Below, in pieces: positions 8,696-18,777 of a stretch of 64,000 bases of DNA (within the stretch, counting starts at the first letter, position 1; each line of letters opens with the position of its first letter). This DNA is from JACJXF01 sp964404825. Its GTDB lineage: Bacteria > Bacteroidota > Bacteroidia > Bacteroidales > GCA-2748055. The DNA lies in the NCBI GenBank assembly GCA_964404825.1, contig CAYOLQ010000005.1, positions 1 to 64,000 on the forward strand, given 5' to 3'. The position numbers were made by a program, and so were the translations under genes. Under the pieces are notes generated by a model, which worked only from the letters and a program-made list of their open reading frames with translations, ran no database searches and was not told the DNA's origin.

Positions 8696-9562
8696 CTATT
8701 TACTCTTCAATTTCTCCTTAAAAAAGTCTGTTGTCCTTTTCCATGCCAGTTGGGCGGCTGCCTCATTATACCTTCCCACGTTGGTATCATTATTGAAAGC
8801 ATGCTGGGTTCCCTCATAAACATAGATACGGTAATCAATACCTGCTTCCTTCAGTGCCGCTTCAAATTCAGGAATTCCTTTATTTATTCTTTCGTCATCA
8901 CTTGCATAATGGGCCATGATGGATGCTTTAATCTTTTTAATATCATCCTTGGCAGGTTGACTCCCATAATACGGAACGGCAGCATCAAGTTCCGGGGAAT
9001 TAACAGCTAAATGGTTGGTCATTGCCCCACCCCAGCAAAATCCGGTACATCCAACTTTTCCGGTCGACAGAGGATGGGTTTTGAGGTATTTTACAGCTGC
9101 GGAAAAATTCTTAATTGTTTTGTCCATGTCAAGTTCTGCAAATTTTCCTCTGGCAGCATCTTCATTATCAGCCGGAGTTCCGCCCAAAGGAGAAAGTGCA
9201 TCGGGAGCGATAGTGAGGAAGCCCTCTCTTGCCATCCTTCTGGTTACATCCCGGATATGAGGCTGCAATCCCCGGTTCTCATGAATTACGATTACAGCAG
9301 GGTATTTTTTTTCTCTCAGGGGTCGGGCGAGGAAGGCTTTCATTTCACCCGTTTCAGCGGGATAAACAATGTCAGCTGTATACAATTCCTCTCCGGGAAT
9401 GCCCGGCACCGCGGCTTGCAGGTAATTAGCCTCGAATTTGGAGAGAAATGCAGGAGCAGCTATAGCTCCTCCCAGAATAAGTGAAACCTTCCTGACAAAA
9501 CTCCGTCTTTCGATCTTTTTGTCAAGATAATCCTTATACAAAGCACTGAAATTTTTATCCAT
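8696..9562 (-). CDS. Dienelactone hydrolase family protein, probably exported by Tat
   Basis: The 288 residues form an alpha/beta hydrolase of the dienelactone hydrolase group. The nucleophile elbow GFCWGG places a cysteine, C176, where the family expects it; D222 or D223 (in YASDDE) and H254 (TQHAFNND) complete the triad. The N-terminus carries ERRSFVRK followed by a hydrophobic stretch at about 26-42, resembling a twin-arginine export signal, although the motif is a loose match. Natural substrates of this subfamily are mostly unknown; hydrolysis of a lactone or ester is a safe statement. The gene is convergent with the radical SAM gene, only 10 bases away. Confidence 0.85.
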   Translation of the reverse strand: MDKNFSALYKDYLDKKIERRSFVRKVSLILGGAIAAPAFLSKFEANYLQAAVPGIPGEELYTADIVYPAETGEMKAFLARPLREKKYPAVIVIHENRGLQPHIRDVTRRMAREGFLTIAPDALSPLGGTPADNEDAARGKFAELDMDKTIKNFSAAVKYLKTHPLSTGKVGCTGFCWGGAMTNHLAVNSPELDAAVPYYGSQPAKDDIKKIKASIMAHYASDDERINKGIPEFEAALKEAGIDYRIYVYEGTQHAFNNDTNVGRYNEAAAQLAWKRTTDFFKEKLKSK

Positions 9563-9634
9563 TGCTGTGAAATTATTGAATGGACATAATTTATGAAATA
9601 ATTCTGAAATGGAAATCTTTTTTTTGGAAATAAC

Positions 9635-11050
9635 CTATTCCGTTTGATTCCTCAATGTCAGCAATACCACATTCTCCACATGATGAGTGTGCGGAAACAT
9701 GTCGACCGGCTGAACTTTTTCAACTTTGTATTTCGTTGACATGAGATCAAGGTCGCGTGCCTGTGTTGCAGGATTGCAGCTAACATATACAATTTTCCCG
9801 GGTGATGCTTCAAGAAGCACCTGTACAACCGATTCATGCATTCCTGCTCTCGGGGGATCGGTTATAACTACGTCAGGTCTGCCGTGTATATTCATAAACT
9901 CCTTGCTAAGCAAATCTTTCATATCCCCTGAAAAAAATTCGACATTCCCGATTCCGTTCAGCTCTGAATTATTCCGGGCGTCTTCAATAGCTTCGGGTAC
10001 TGATTCAATACCGATTACTTTTTTAGAATGTTTTGCAACAAAATTAGCAATGGTTCCTGTTCCTGTATATAGGTCGTAAACAAGTTCATTACCTGTTAAA
10101 CCTGCAAATTTTCTTGTAGTTCGGTATAATTCAAGAGATTGATTTGTATTGGTCTGGAAAAATGATTTTGGTCCGATTCTGAATTTCAGACCTTCCATTT
10201 CCTCAATGATATAATCCTTTCCCGCGAAAACTATGATTTCCTGATCATAAAGAGTATCGTTTGCTTTCGGATTTATGGTGTACATCAATGAAGTTATCTC
10301 CGGGAATGCTTTCGCAATGGATTCCAGTAATGCAATTCTTTTTTCTTTTTCCTCCCTGAAGAATGCCAATACAACCATAAGTTCACCGACGGTGCTGTTG
10401 CGGATAATCAGATTTCTGAGAAATCCACCGGAATCTCTTGTATCGAAAAACTGCAGTTCATGTTCTTCTGCATATTTCCTGATAAAATTCCTGATTGCAT
10501 TGCTTGGTTCAGGCTGAAGCCAGCATTTGTTTATGTCAACAACCTTATCAAACATTCCGGGAACGTGGAAACCCAGAGCATTCCAGTTTTTAAAATCACC
10601 TTCACTATCAAGCTCTTCGCGGGTATACCAGCGGCGGTTTGAGAATGTAAATTCAAGTTTATTCCGGTAAAAATATTCCTGTGGTGAGCCCAGAATAGAA
10701 TTTACTTCAGGCAACTCAATTTTTCCAATTCGTACCAAAGCATCAATAACTTGTTTTTCCTTAAACTTTAGCTGCTCAGCATAAGGAATGTGCTGCCATT
10801 TACATCCTCCGCATACACCAAAATGCTCGCAGGAGGGTGAGACGCGCATTTCAGATAACTTATGAAAATGAGTCACGCGGGCTTCAGCAAATCTTTTTCT
10901 TTTGCGTGTAACCTGAAGATCAACAATATCCCCGGGAGCAACCATACTAACAAACGTAACCATGTCGTTGACCCGTGCAATTGCTTTTCCTTCTGCACCA
11001 ATATCCGTAATCTCTACCTTTTCGAAGAAAGGTAATTTTCTTTTTCCCAA
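9635..11050 (-). CDS. rlmD: 23S rRNA (uracil(1939)-C(5))-methyltransferase RlmD
   Basis: A 471-residue RumA-type enzyme. Residues 1-60 form a TRAM RNA-binding domain. Three cysteines of the iron-sulfur cluster are C74, C80 and C83 in CEHFGVCGGCKWQH, with a fourth near residue 178 (NKCWLQP). The SAM-binding motif YDLYTGTGTIANFVA and the catalytic region DPPRAGMHE then VYVSCNPATQARDL are intact, including the cysteine nucleophile. It methylates a uridine in 23S rRNA, though in Bacteroidota one RumA-like enzyme can modify a different or several uridines. It is transcribed away from the ABC-F gene at 11236. Confidence 0.9.
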   Translation of the reverse strand: MGKRKLPFFEKVEITDIGAEGKAIARVNDMVTFVSMVAPGDIVDLQVTRKRKRFAEARVTHFHKLSEMRVSPSCEHFGVCGGCKWQHIPYAEQLKFKEKQVIDALVRIGKIELPEVNSILGSPQEYFYRNKLEFTFSNRRWYTREELDSEGDFKNWNALGFHVPGMFDKVVDINKCWLQPEPSNAIRNFIRKYAEEHELQFFDTRDSGGFLRNLIIRNSTVGELMVVLAFFREEKEKRIALLESIAKAFPEITSLMYTINPKANDTLYDQEIIVFAGKDYIIEEMEGLKFRIGPKSFFQTNTNQSLELYRTTRKFAGLTGNELVYDLYTGTGTIANFVAKHSKKVIGIESVPEAIEDARNNSELNGIGNVEFFSGDMKDLLSKEFMNIHGRPDVVITDPPRAGMHESVVQVLLEASPGKIVYVSCNPATQARDLDLMSTKYKVEKVQPVDMFPHTHHVENVVLLTLRNQTE

Positions 11051-11166
11051 TATATTAACGTGCTAATATGCTATTTTACTTAAAATCACTCATCTATTTT
11101 GTACAATGCAACAGGTAAGAACTGTATAATCTTTCAGAACTTTACAATCTTTAAAACTAATTAACC

Positions 11167-11174
11167 TACCTTTG
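11167..11174 (+). promoter_or_regulatory. Bacteroidota-type -7 promoter element upstream of the ABC-F gene
   Basis: TACCTTTG matches the Bacteroidota -7 consensus TAnnTTTG exactly. A weak -33 candidate, TTTA at 11141-11144, lies 22 bases upstream. The element is 61 bases before the ATG at 11236, leaving a leader of about 50 bases. The octamer is short, so chance is possible. Confidence 0.45.
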
Positions 11175-11235
11175 CAGATTATTTTTCAAAGATAGGAAAA
11201 TACCTTTATTTATATTCAACAGCGGGAGAGCAGGA

Positions 11236-13173
11236 ATGATTTCAATGGATAATATCAGCGTCAGGTTTGGTGGATTCACCCTCCTCGACGGAATTTCTTT
11301 TATGGTTAACCCTCGTGACAGGGTGGGATTAGTGGGAAAAAACGGTGCAGGCAAAACCACAATACTCAGACTTATTGCCGGACTCCAGCAACCAACACAT
11401 GGGAAAGTTATTATTTCATCAGGCGATACAGTAGGTTATCTCCCTCAGCAAATGATTCATCCTGAAGGGAATACTGTTTATGAAGAAGCAATGACGGCCT
11501 TTTCAGCAGTTCTGGAAATGGAAAAACGTATGGATTTTATTGGTCATGAACTGGCTACCCGTACCGACTATCATTCTCAGGTTTACCTCGATATGATTGA
11601 TGAACTGTCCGTTCTGAATGAAAAATACGAAATGCATGGTGGTAGCAGTCTTCATGCTGATGTTGAAAAGACACTTACCGGACTGGGCTTTTCATCTTCT
11701 GATCTCAGTCGTAAAACTTCTGAATTCAGCGGTGGGTGGAGAATGCGCCTGGAACTGGCGAAAATAATTCTTCGTCGTCCGGAGTATATCCTTCTCGATG
11801 AACCCACAAACCATCTGGATATTGAATCAATTCAATGGTTGGAAGAGTTTATGGCGAATTATCCAGGGGGAGTGGTACTTATTTCCCACGACAGAGCTTT
11901 CCTCGATAACGTTACCACCCGCACATCTGAAATTAGTCTGACAAAGCTTATTGAATATAAAGTTCCCTATTCCCGCTATGTGATTCTGCGTCAGGAAAGG
12001 AGGCAGCAGCAAACTGCAGCATTTCAGAATCAGCAGAAAATGATCAAAGATACCGAAGACTTCATTGAACGATTCAGGTATAAAGCTACCAAAGCTGTTC
12101 AGGTACAATCAAGAATTAAGCAGTTGGATAAAGTCGACAGGCTCGAAGTTGACGAAGAGGATAAAGCAGCAATGCATATAAAATTTCCTCCTGCGCCACG
12201 ATCGGGAACCATCGTTATGGAGGCAATCGGACTTTCAAAAAAATATGGTGATAAAACCATTCTGGATAAGATCGATTTGATTATCGAAAGAGGGGAGAGG
12301 GTGGCATTTGTAGGCAAGAACGGTGAAGGAAAAACAACACTTTCGAAAATAATTGTCGGGGAACTCGACCATACCGGTAAGCTCAAACGTGGCCACAATG
12401 TGGAACTTGGCTATTTTGCCCAGAACCAGGACGAACTTCTTGATGGAAACAAAACCGTTCTCGAAACCATTGATTTAGTTGCTGTTGGCGACATCCGGAC
12501 CAAAATCCGCGATATTCTCGGTGCCTTTCTTTTTCGTGGTGAAGATGTGGATAAGAAAGTAAAGGTTCTTTCCGGGGGAGAAAGATCCCGGCTTTCAATG
12601 GCCCGTCTGCTTCTCCAACCCTATAATCTTCTGGTGCTGGATGAACCTACGAATCACCTGGATATGCGTTCAAAGGATATCCTGAAGAATGCTCTGATGG
12701 CCTATGACGGAACACTTATTCTGGTTTCTCACGACAGAGAATTTCTTGATGGTTTGGTAAATAAGGTTTATGAGTTCAGGGATCACAAGATAAAAGAACA
12801 TCTGGGTGGGATTTACGATTTTCTGCAACGAAAGAAAATAAGTTCTTTCCGTGAACTGGAAATGAAGGCCCAGTCTCCTGTAGAATCCAGAATTGAGAAA
12901 CCTACAGATAACAAACAGTTGTATGAAAAGCGGAAGGAACAGGATAAGGTTATCCGAAAAGCAAAAAGTGAATTAGAACGTATTGAGAAGAAAATCAGCG
13001 AGTTGGAAGAGTCGATAAAAAAAGCAGATCTGTTGTTTACTATTCCTGAAAACCTTTCTGATCAGAAAATGTTTGATAAGTATACCCATGAGAAGCATGA
13101 ACTCGACAAACTTCTGGCAGAATGGGAAATTCAACAGGACCAAATTGAAAAACTGAATTCCGGACGTGCATAA
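11236..13173 (+). CDS. ABC-F family ATPase (ribosome-associated translation factor type)
   Basis: The 645-residue protein has two ABC ATPase domains and no membrane segments, so it is an ABC-F protein and not a transporter. The first domain shows VGKNGAGKTT and the signature FSGGWRMRLELAK; the second shows VGKNGEGKTT and LSGGERSRLSMARLL. Both are followed by DEPTNHLD and a switch histidine (SHDR). Residues about 545-640 form a charged coiled coil, as in the Uup and EttA relatives. Such factors bind the ribosomal E site and assist stalled translation; some members give antibiotic protection, but nothing here indicates that. The ATG at 11236 is preceded by a good -7 element. Confidence 0.9.
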   Translation: MISMDNISVRFGGFTLLDGISFMVNPRDRVGLVGKNGAGKTTILRLIAGLQQPTHGKVIISSGDTVGYLPQQMIHPEGNTVYEEAMTAFSAVLEMEKRMDFIGHELATRTDYHSQVYLDMIDELSVLNEKYEMHGGSSLHADVEKTLTGLGFSSSDLSRKTSEFSGGWRMRLELAKIILRRPEYILLDEPTNHLDIESIQWLEEFMANYPGGVVLISHDRAFLDNVTTRTSEISLTKLIEYKVPYSRYVILRQERRQQQTAAFQNQQKMIKDTEDFIERFRYKATKAVQVQSRIKQLDKVDRLEVDEEDKAAMHIKFPPAPRSGTIVMEAIGLSKKYGDKTILDKIDLIIERGERVAFVGKNGEGKTTLSKIIVGELDHTGKLKRGHNVELGYFAQNQDELLDGNKTVLETIDLVAVGDIRTKIRDILGAFLFRGEDVDKKVKVLSGGERSRLSMARLLLQPYNLLVLDEPTNHLDMRSKDILKNALMAYDGTLILVSHDREFLDGLVNKVYEFRDHKIKEHLGGIYDFLQRKKISSFRELEMKAQSPVESRIEKPTDNKQLYEKRKEQDKVIRKAKSELERIEKKISELEESIKKADLLFTIPENLSDQKMFDKYTHEKHELDKLLAEWEIQQDQIEKLNSGRA

Positions 13174-13199
13174 GGTATTTTTATTAATTTAGCATCACA

Positions 13200-14489
13200 A
13201 TGATTGCCCACAGAATAATAACTCTCTTTTTTCTGACTTTTGCCATTTTTGCAGTCAGCTGTACGAAGCCTGCAGTAAAGACGGTAAACAGGGCTAATCT
13301 TGCCGATATTTATAACCCTGGTCGCAGTACAGTACATCCTGATTTTATTATTAACCATGTTAACGATTCCAGCTCAGTATTGTATATTCGGGTTTTCCCT
13401 TCCGAGCTCCTTTTTAATCAGGCTAATGAAGAAGGAAAATCACTGGCACGGCTCAAAGTGTTCTATGAATTGAGAGAGATTCAACCGGATGTTAAAGGAG
13501 GAATATTTATTGATAGCATATCTCTTTATCGGACTTTGAATAAAGCTGATGTGCGGAATTCATTTTTTACCGGACTCCCCGTTAAAGCAAAAACCGGTAA
13601 GAAGTATTCTCTGAAAATAGAAATATCTGATGCAGTCAGAACCACAACCACCCAAACGATTCTTATCGTAGATAAATTAACCCGCTTTAGTGATCAGAAT
13701 TTCAAGATAATTGATGCCAGGACAGGTTATCCGAGTTTCACAAAATATTTTGCTCCCGGCGAAGCATTCCGTATTCAGCTGAATTTGCTGCGACAGGATA
13801 GTCTTTTTGTAGATTATTATACTCTCGATCGCACACTACCACGTCCGGCCTTTTCGTCCTCCCCTGAAATTCCCCTGAAATCATTTCCTGATACTTCCTT
13901 TATATACACATGGTCAGACAGTACCCGGTATCAGCTTCCTCAACCGGGGATCTATCATTTCAAATTGAGTTATGCGTCGAAGGAAGGAATGACTGTTTAC
14001 AATTTCGGTGAAAGTTTTCCACGGGTAAAAACTCCTGATGATTTGCTTGGACCTTTGGTTTACCTTACCTCGTCTGCCGAGTTCAGAGATATCCGTATGG
14101 AGTCGAACCGTAAACTGGCTATCGATAATTTCTGGCTTAAACTTAATCCGGATATTGCATCCTCAAGGGAGCTAATCCGCGTATTTTATAATCGGGTATA
14201 TTTTGCAAATATGTATTTCTCATCTTTTAAAGAGGGATGGAAAACGGATCGTGGAATGATATATATAATTTTTGGCCCTCCACGTATGCTCGAACGGGAT
14301 TCAGATATGGAGAAGTGGACCTATTATACAAAAAAAGGTGGTGCAACCGCAGTTTTCGTTTTTAACAGAGATGAGAACCAGTTTACAAATCTGGATTATC
14401 AGCTGGAACGAACAGCAAATTCAAGCGCATTCTGGAGAGAAGCCGTCGAATCGTGGAGAAAGGGGAAAGTATACTCAATAGATTTTTGA
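13200..14489 (+). CDS. GWxTD domain lipoprotein
   Basis: The 429-residue protein has a lipoprotein signal (FLTFAIFAVSC, Cys about residue 21). The C-terminal part contains FKEGWKTDRGMIYIIFGPPR, the GWxTD motif that names a domain found in Bacteroidota and a few other phyla, followed by WTYYTKKGG. The centre is beta-rich without recognised motifs. Function is unknown; the domain is commonly found in cell-envelope proteins. The gene starts 26 bases after the ABC-F stop and ends 111 bases before rlmB, so all three could share a transcript. A short inverted repeat (TTTAGAG at 14493-14499, CTCTAAA at 14512-14518) follows the stop but lacks a T run. Confidence 0.85.
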   Translation: MIAHRIITLFFLTFAIFAVSCTKPAVKTVNRANLADIYNPGRSTVHPDFIINHVNDSSSVLYIRVFPSELLFNQANEEGKSLARLKVFYELREIQPDVKGGIFIDSISLYRTLNKADVRNSFFTGLPVKAKTGKKYSLKIEISDAVRTTTTQTILIVDKLTRFSDQNFKIIDARTGYPSFTKYFAPGEAFRIQLNLLRQDSLFVDYYTLDRTLPRPAFSSSPEIPLKSFPDTSFIYTWSDSTRYQLPQPGIYHFKLSYASKEGMTVYNFGESFPRVKTPDDLLGPLVYLTSSAEFRDIRMESNRKLAIDNFWLKLNPDIASSRELIRVFYNRVYFANMYFSSFKEGWKTDRGMIYIIFGPPRMLERDSDMEKWTYYTKKGGATAVFVFNRDENQFTNLDYQLERTANSSAFWREAVESWRKGKVYSIDF

Positions 14490-14600
14490 GCATTTAGAGG
14501 GATAATTCGGTCTCTAAAATCCTAAAACACACATTGTTTGGGATATCACTTTTTAATCAATCAGTTTTGAATTCTTTATAATAACAAAAAAGAAAGTAAA

Positions 14601-15335
14601 GTGGAAGATTTTATTTTTGGTACCCGTGCAGTTATGGAAGCTATATCAGCCGGGAAAGACATCGAACGTGTTTTGTTACAGAAAAAAACCGATAGTGCCG
14701 GTGCTCAGGAATTATTTTCCCTTTTAAGACAAAAAAATATTGATTATCAGTTTGTTCCGGTTGAAAAGCTGAATCGGGTTACGCGCAAAAACCATCAGGG
14801 TGTTATTGCATACCTTTCTCTTCTGAGCTATACGCCTCTCGAGGAAATTGTAAGCCTTGCCTATGAATCGGGCAAAGATCCTTTTATTCTTATTCTCGAT
14901 CACCTTACTGATGTCAGAAATTTTGGAGCAATAGCAAGAACCGCAGAGTGTGCCGGTATCGATGGAATAGTTATCCCCGAAACAGGTAGTGTAAGAATTT
15001 CCTCAGATGCGGTGAAAACCTCTGCAGGAGCTTTGATGAAAATTCCTGTGTCACGGGTAAATTCCCTCAGAGAGGCTGTAGGCTATTTGAAAAATGCGGG
15101 GCTTTCGATTATTTCCGCTACAGAAAAATCCGCAACTGATTTGTACTCATCTGATCTAACGGGTCCTGTGGCAATTGTAATGGGAGCAGAGGATACCGGT
15201 ATTTCAGCATCGCTTCTCGATCTGAGCAATAAGAGAGTAAAAATTCCAATGTTGGGTGAAATCGGTTCCCTGAATGTTTCTGTTGCTGCCGGTGTGGTAT
15301 TGTATGAAGTTATCAGACAAAGAACAGCAAAATAA
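14601..15335 (+). CDS. rlmB: 23S rRNA (guanosine(2251)-2'-O)-methyltransferase RlmB
   Basis: The 244 residues match RlmB over the whole length: an N-terminal substrate-binding domain (FGTRAVMEAISAGKDIERVL) and a SpoU knot with LDHLTDVRNFGAIARTAECAG, VMGAEDTGIS and LNVSVAAGVVLYE. It methylates the ribose of a conserved guanosine in the peptidyl-transferase loop of 23S rRNA. The start codon is GTG at 14601; no in-frame ATG nearby gives the conserved first residues. AT-rich sequence, not a Shine-Dalgarno site, precedes it, as usual in this phylum. Confidence 0.9.
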   Translation: MEDFIFGTRAVMEAISAGKDIERVLLQKKTDSAGAQELFSLLRQKNIDYQFVPVEKLNRVTRKNHQGVIAYLSLLSYTPLEEIVSLAYESGKDPFILILDHLTDVRNFGAIARTAECAGIDGIVIPETGSVRISSDAVKTSAGALMKIPVSRVNSLREAVGYLKNAGLSIISATEKSATDLYSSDLTGPVAIVMGAEDTGISASLLDLSNKRVKIPMLGEIGSLNVSVAAGVVLYEVIRQRTAK

Positions 15336-15395
15336 TTTACACATGTTTTCAGGGCTTTTTTGTTGAATCTCCCCCGAAACCTTTAACCTTATTTG

Positions 15396-15860
15396 CTAGA
15401 TCAAAGGTAACTGCCTGCTAAATGACTCTTCAAGGGAAATAAAGGTTTCAGTTCTCGCAATGCCTGGTATAGCCTGCAATTTATCTACTAGTACATGCTT
15501 CAGATCCTCATTGTTTTTGGTATAGACCTTAACAAAAATAGAGTAGTTTCCTGTGGTATAATGACATTGGGTAATTTCATGAATATCCTTAAGTTTTTTT
15601 ACCACATCAGGATACATGTGAGCACTCTCAAGGAAAATCCCGATATATGCACAAGTGAAATAACCAATTTTCTTTGGATTTAAAACAAACTCCGATCCCG
15701 TTATAACCCCAAGTCTAGTAAGCCTTTGAATCCTCTGATGAATTGCTGCACCGGAAACATTACATTCCCTGGCAACCTCAAGATAAGGAATGCGGGCGTT
15801 GCCGGTAACAAGGGATAAGATCTTCCGATCAAGACTGTCAATTTGCAAACTTTCTTCCAT
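15396..15860 (-). CDS. Lrp/AsnC family transcriptional regulator
   Basis: The 154-residue protein opens with the AsnC helix-turn-helix (LDRKILSLVTGNARIPYLEV then IHQRIQRLTRLGVITG) and ends with a RAM ligand-binding domain (about 70-150). Members sense amino acids and control their metabolism, usually as octamers or dimers. It is convergent with rlmB and followed upstream by a 144-base gap to the MscS gene, which is on the same strand. The sensed amino acid is not evident; the ilv genes in this window are 45 kb away. Confidence 0.9.
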   Translation of the reverse strand: MEESLQIDSLDRKILSLVTGNARIPYLEVARECNVSGAAIHQRIQRLTRLGVITGSEFVLNPKKIGYFTCAYIGIFLESAHMYPDVVKKLKDIHEITQCHYTTGNYSIFVKVYTKNNEDLKHVLVDKLQAIPGIARTETFISLEESFSRQLPLI

Positions 15861-16004
15861 GGCTGATAATTTCTGACGGGTTAAGTATGAAACCGGATTA
15901 CGTTAACTATTAACAGTGAATAGGATATTCATAATCAGTTGATAATTGTAAGTAAAACCAGCAATTATGTTTCAAAATGTAAATTTAATGATTTATAGGA
16001 AAAA

Positions 16005-17258
16005 TCAAACCCGGTTGTCAAAAAAGTCGTCAGTAGTTATACTTTGGAAAACACGCAGGTCAAATTCAGGAATTACAGCAAGCATATGGTCAAAAATATC
16101 CGACTGCAGGCTTTCATAATTTATGAATCCTTTATCACTGCTAAAACAATAAACTTCAAGGGGAATTCCTTTATCAGTAGGATCCTTTTGTCTTACCATA
16201 AGTGTTAGCTCCTTATTAATAGTGGGCAGCAATGACAAATAAATTTCCATGTACTTCCTGAAGGTGCCGAGATTTGTCATTTTTCTGCCGTTTACCGGAC
16301 TTGAAGGATCAATCTGATGTTCTTCATTATATTTGTGAATTTCAGCAAGCTTTTCTTCGATGTAAGGTTTAAGAATCTGAATCTTCGAGAGTTTATTAAT
16401 CAATTCATCATCAAGAAATTTTATGCTTTTCATATCAATACTCACTGACCGTTTGATTCTTCTTCCTTCCGACTCCTGCATTCCTCTCCAGTTGGTAAAG
16501 GATTCGGATACTAAGGCATAGGTGGGAACAGTAGAAATGGTATTATCGAAATTCTGAACCTTAACAGTATTCAAAGTAATTTCCAACACAGTTCCGTCAG
16601 TATTTCTGCCGGGCATCTCGATCCAGTCACCCGGTTTTACCATATCATTCGCTGAAATCTGAATGGAAGCCACAAGACCCAGAATTGTATCCTTGAATAT
16701 TAAAAGGATTACTGCGGCCAGTGCCCCTAAACCTGCCAGAAGAGTATAGGGCTTTGTGCCACTCAGATATGAAATCACAACAATCGCTGTGGCCAGATAA
16801 AGAAAAAGCTTTAAAACCTGGACATATCCTTTAATTGGCTTGTCTTTTGAAATCGGAAATCGCAGGTAAATGTCATGTAGTGAATTAATAAAAGAGTTCG
16901 CAACCAGTAAACTGATAAAAATGATGTAAATAACGGAACCCTTTCGTATCAATCCGACAAGAATGGGCATATCAAGCGAAAAGTGAATGGTGTAATAAAC
17001 CACCAGCGCCGGTGCGATATGTGCTAACCGGTTAAATACCCTGTTTTCATAGAAAATGTCATCCCATTCATTCTTACTTCTGCGCACATAGGTACGTATG
17101 GAAACCACAATTATCCGTTTCATCACAATATCCACGATAACAGATACCAGAATGATGATTCCAATAACAATAAGTGAATGAAGATGAGCTGCCTGTGTTG
17201 GAGCCATCCCCATTCCTTCTAAAAAACCCTGCAATGCATCCAGATATTTATTAATCAT
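16005..17258 (-). CDS. MscS-family mechanosensitive ion channel
   Basis: The 417-residue protein has four or five hydrophobic helices in its first 190 residues, then the conserved MscS core (LAGLGALAAVILLIFKDTIL) and the beta domain (VKPGDWIEMPGRNTDGTVLE). The C-terminal 150 residues are soluble and long, similar to the YbdG-type channels of enterobacteria. It would open under membrane tension and release solutes during osmotic downshift. It lies divergent from the M64 peptidase gene. Confidence 0.9.
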   Translation of the reverse strand: MINKYLDALQGFLEGMGMAPTQAAHLHSLIVIGIIILVSVIVDIVMKRIIVVSIRTYVRRSKNEWDDIFYENRVFNRLAHIAPALVVYYTIHFSLDMPILVGLIRKGSVIYIIFISLLVANSFINSLHDIYLRFPISKDKPIKGYVQVLKLFLYLATAIVVISYLSGTKPYTLLAGLGALAAVILLIFKDTILGLVASIQISANDMVKPGDWIEMPGRNTDGTVLEITLNTVKVQNFDNTISTVPTYALVSESFTNWRGMQESEGRRIKRSVSIDMKSIKFLDDELINKLSKIQILKPYIEEKLAEIHKYNEEHQIDPSSPVNGRKMTNLGTFRKYMEIYLSLLPTINKELTLMVRQKDPTDKGIPLEVYCFSSDKGFINYESLQSDIFDHMLAVIPEFDLRVFQSITTDDFFDNRV

Positions 17259-17409
17259 AATATTCCATCTTTGTTTTTAAATTAAGCGCGAAATTATAAT
17301 TTTACACGTAAGGAAAAAATTTTAATTCGATTCCGCTTTTAATAATCTACTTGTTCGTTTCAGTTGCATTTACAATTTTTTAAAGTTATTCAATTTGACC
17401 CTTACATTT

Positions 17410-18690
17410 ATGAAAAACCTTTTTTTACTGATATTCCTTTGTTGCAATGCGTTTATACTATCATCGCAAACTTCAGATTTTGAAAAGTATTTTACAAAGG
17501 AAAGTCTACGTATCGATTACATTCTGGCAGGAAACAATTCTGATTCCCGGATCTATTTACAATCAATGAAAAAAGAGCCCTTCTGGGGAGGATCTGTCAC
17601 AGTTCTGACCGATCCTCTCGGATATGGTGAATATTTGTGTAAGATAATGCCTGAAGGTAAAACTAATGTTATTTATAGCAGAGGATTTTCCACCCTTTTT
17701 CAGGAATGGCAGACAACAGATGAGGCAACGCTGTTAAACAAGGGATTTTATCAAAGCACAAATATTCCTTTCCCTAAACAAGCAGTGGTTTTTGAAATTT
17801 ATGAAAGGGATCAGAATGCTGAATTTCAACTTAAACTTTCGGTGAAAATCGACCCTTCAGACTATTTCATTGAACCCACCCCGGGCTCAGATTATCCGGT
17901 TAATAAAATCAGGGTTTCAGGTGATCCAGCTCATTGTGTTGATATTGTGTTTATTCCGGAAGGATACACCTCTGAGCAAATGGGGAAATTTGAAAGTGAT
18001 GTAGTGCGACTAACCGACTCACTTTTCTCAATCAAGCCGTTTTCCACTTATTCTGATAAATTTAATCTTTATGCTGTTCTGGCCCCATCTGCAGAAGAGG
18101 GTGCTGACATCCCAGGAAAAAATATCTGGAAGAATACACTTGTAAATTCCACCTTTTATACCTTTGACAGTGAAAGGTACCTTACTACACTTGATTTCTG
18201 GAGTGTAAAAGATGTTGCCGCACTGGCTCCCTATGATCAGATTTATATTCTGGTAAACACTGAAAAATATGGCGGAGGGGGAGTATACAATCACTATAAT
18301 CTTACTTCAGTCGATAATATACTTTCAGCCAAGGTATTCGTTCATGAATTTGGTCATGGCTTCGCCGGGCTGGGCGATGAATACTATACCTCCGACGTTT
18401 CATATAATGAGTTTTATTCCCCTGATATTGAACCCTGGGAACCAAATCTCACAACCCTGGTGGATTTCTCCTCCAAGTGGGAAAAAATGATTGAACAGGG
18501 AACTCCTGTGCCGACACCTTCAACACAGGATTATAAAAGCATTACAGGTGTTTTTGAAGGGGGAGGATATGTTGCAAAAGGTGTTTACCGTCCGGCATTG
18601 GATTGTTATATGAAAAGCAATACGCCTGATTGCTTTTGTAAAGTGTGTGAACACTCGATTGAGAAAATGATACGCTTTTTGACAGAATAA
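17410..18690 (+). CDS. Secreted M64-family metallopeptidase (IgA-peptidase-like)
   Basis: I take the ATG at 17410, giving 426 residues with a signal peptide (NLFLLIFLCCNAFILSSQ); an upstream TTG at 17395 would add five residues that do not fit a signal. The N-terminal region resembles the M64 prodomain, and the catalytic part contains VHEFGHGFAGLGDEYY with zinc ligands H312 and H316, base E313 and the downstream D/E typical of the family. Cysteines near the end (DCYMKSNTPDCFCKVC) are also conserved in M64. The founding member cuts IgA1, but most relatives are general envelope or secreted peptidases with unknown targets. It stands alone, followed by the sigma factor gene. Confidence 0.85.
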   Translation: MKNLFLLIFLCCNAFILSSQTSDFEKYFTKESLRIDYILAGNNSDSRIYLQSMKKEPFWGGSVTVLTDPLGYGEYLCKIMPEGKTNVIYSRGFSTLFQEWQTTDEATLLNKGFYQSTNIPFPKQAVVFEIYERDQNAEFQLKLSVKIDPSDYFIEPTPGSDYPVNKIRVSGDPAHCVDIVFIPEGYTSEQMGKFESDVVRLTDSLFSIKPFSTYSDKFNLYAVLAPSAEEGADIPGKNIWKNTLVNSTFYTFDSERYLTTLDFWSVKDVAALAPYDQIYILVNTEKYGGGGVYNHYNLTSVDNILSAKVFVHEFGHGFAGLGDEYYTSDVSYNEFYSPDIEPWEPNLTTLVDFSSKWEKMIEQGTPVPTPSTQDYKSITGVFEGGGYVAKGVYRPALDCYMKSNTPDCFCKVCEHSIEKMIRFLTE

Positions 18691-18777
18691 GCACTTTTTA
18701 TTGACGAAAGTAACATTTTGTAATTCAGATTCTTTTTTTTTTTAGATTTGAAGCGGTTATCTTAATATCCAAAAGCA

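Noticed and set aside
14492..14518. Terminator between the GWxTD gene and rlmB
   Set aside because: The stem is only seven AT-rich pairs and no T run follows, so it may not stop transcription.
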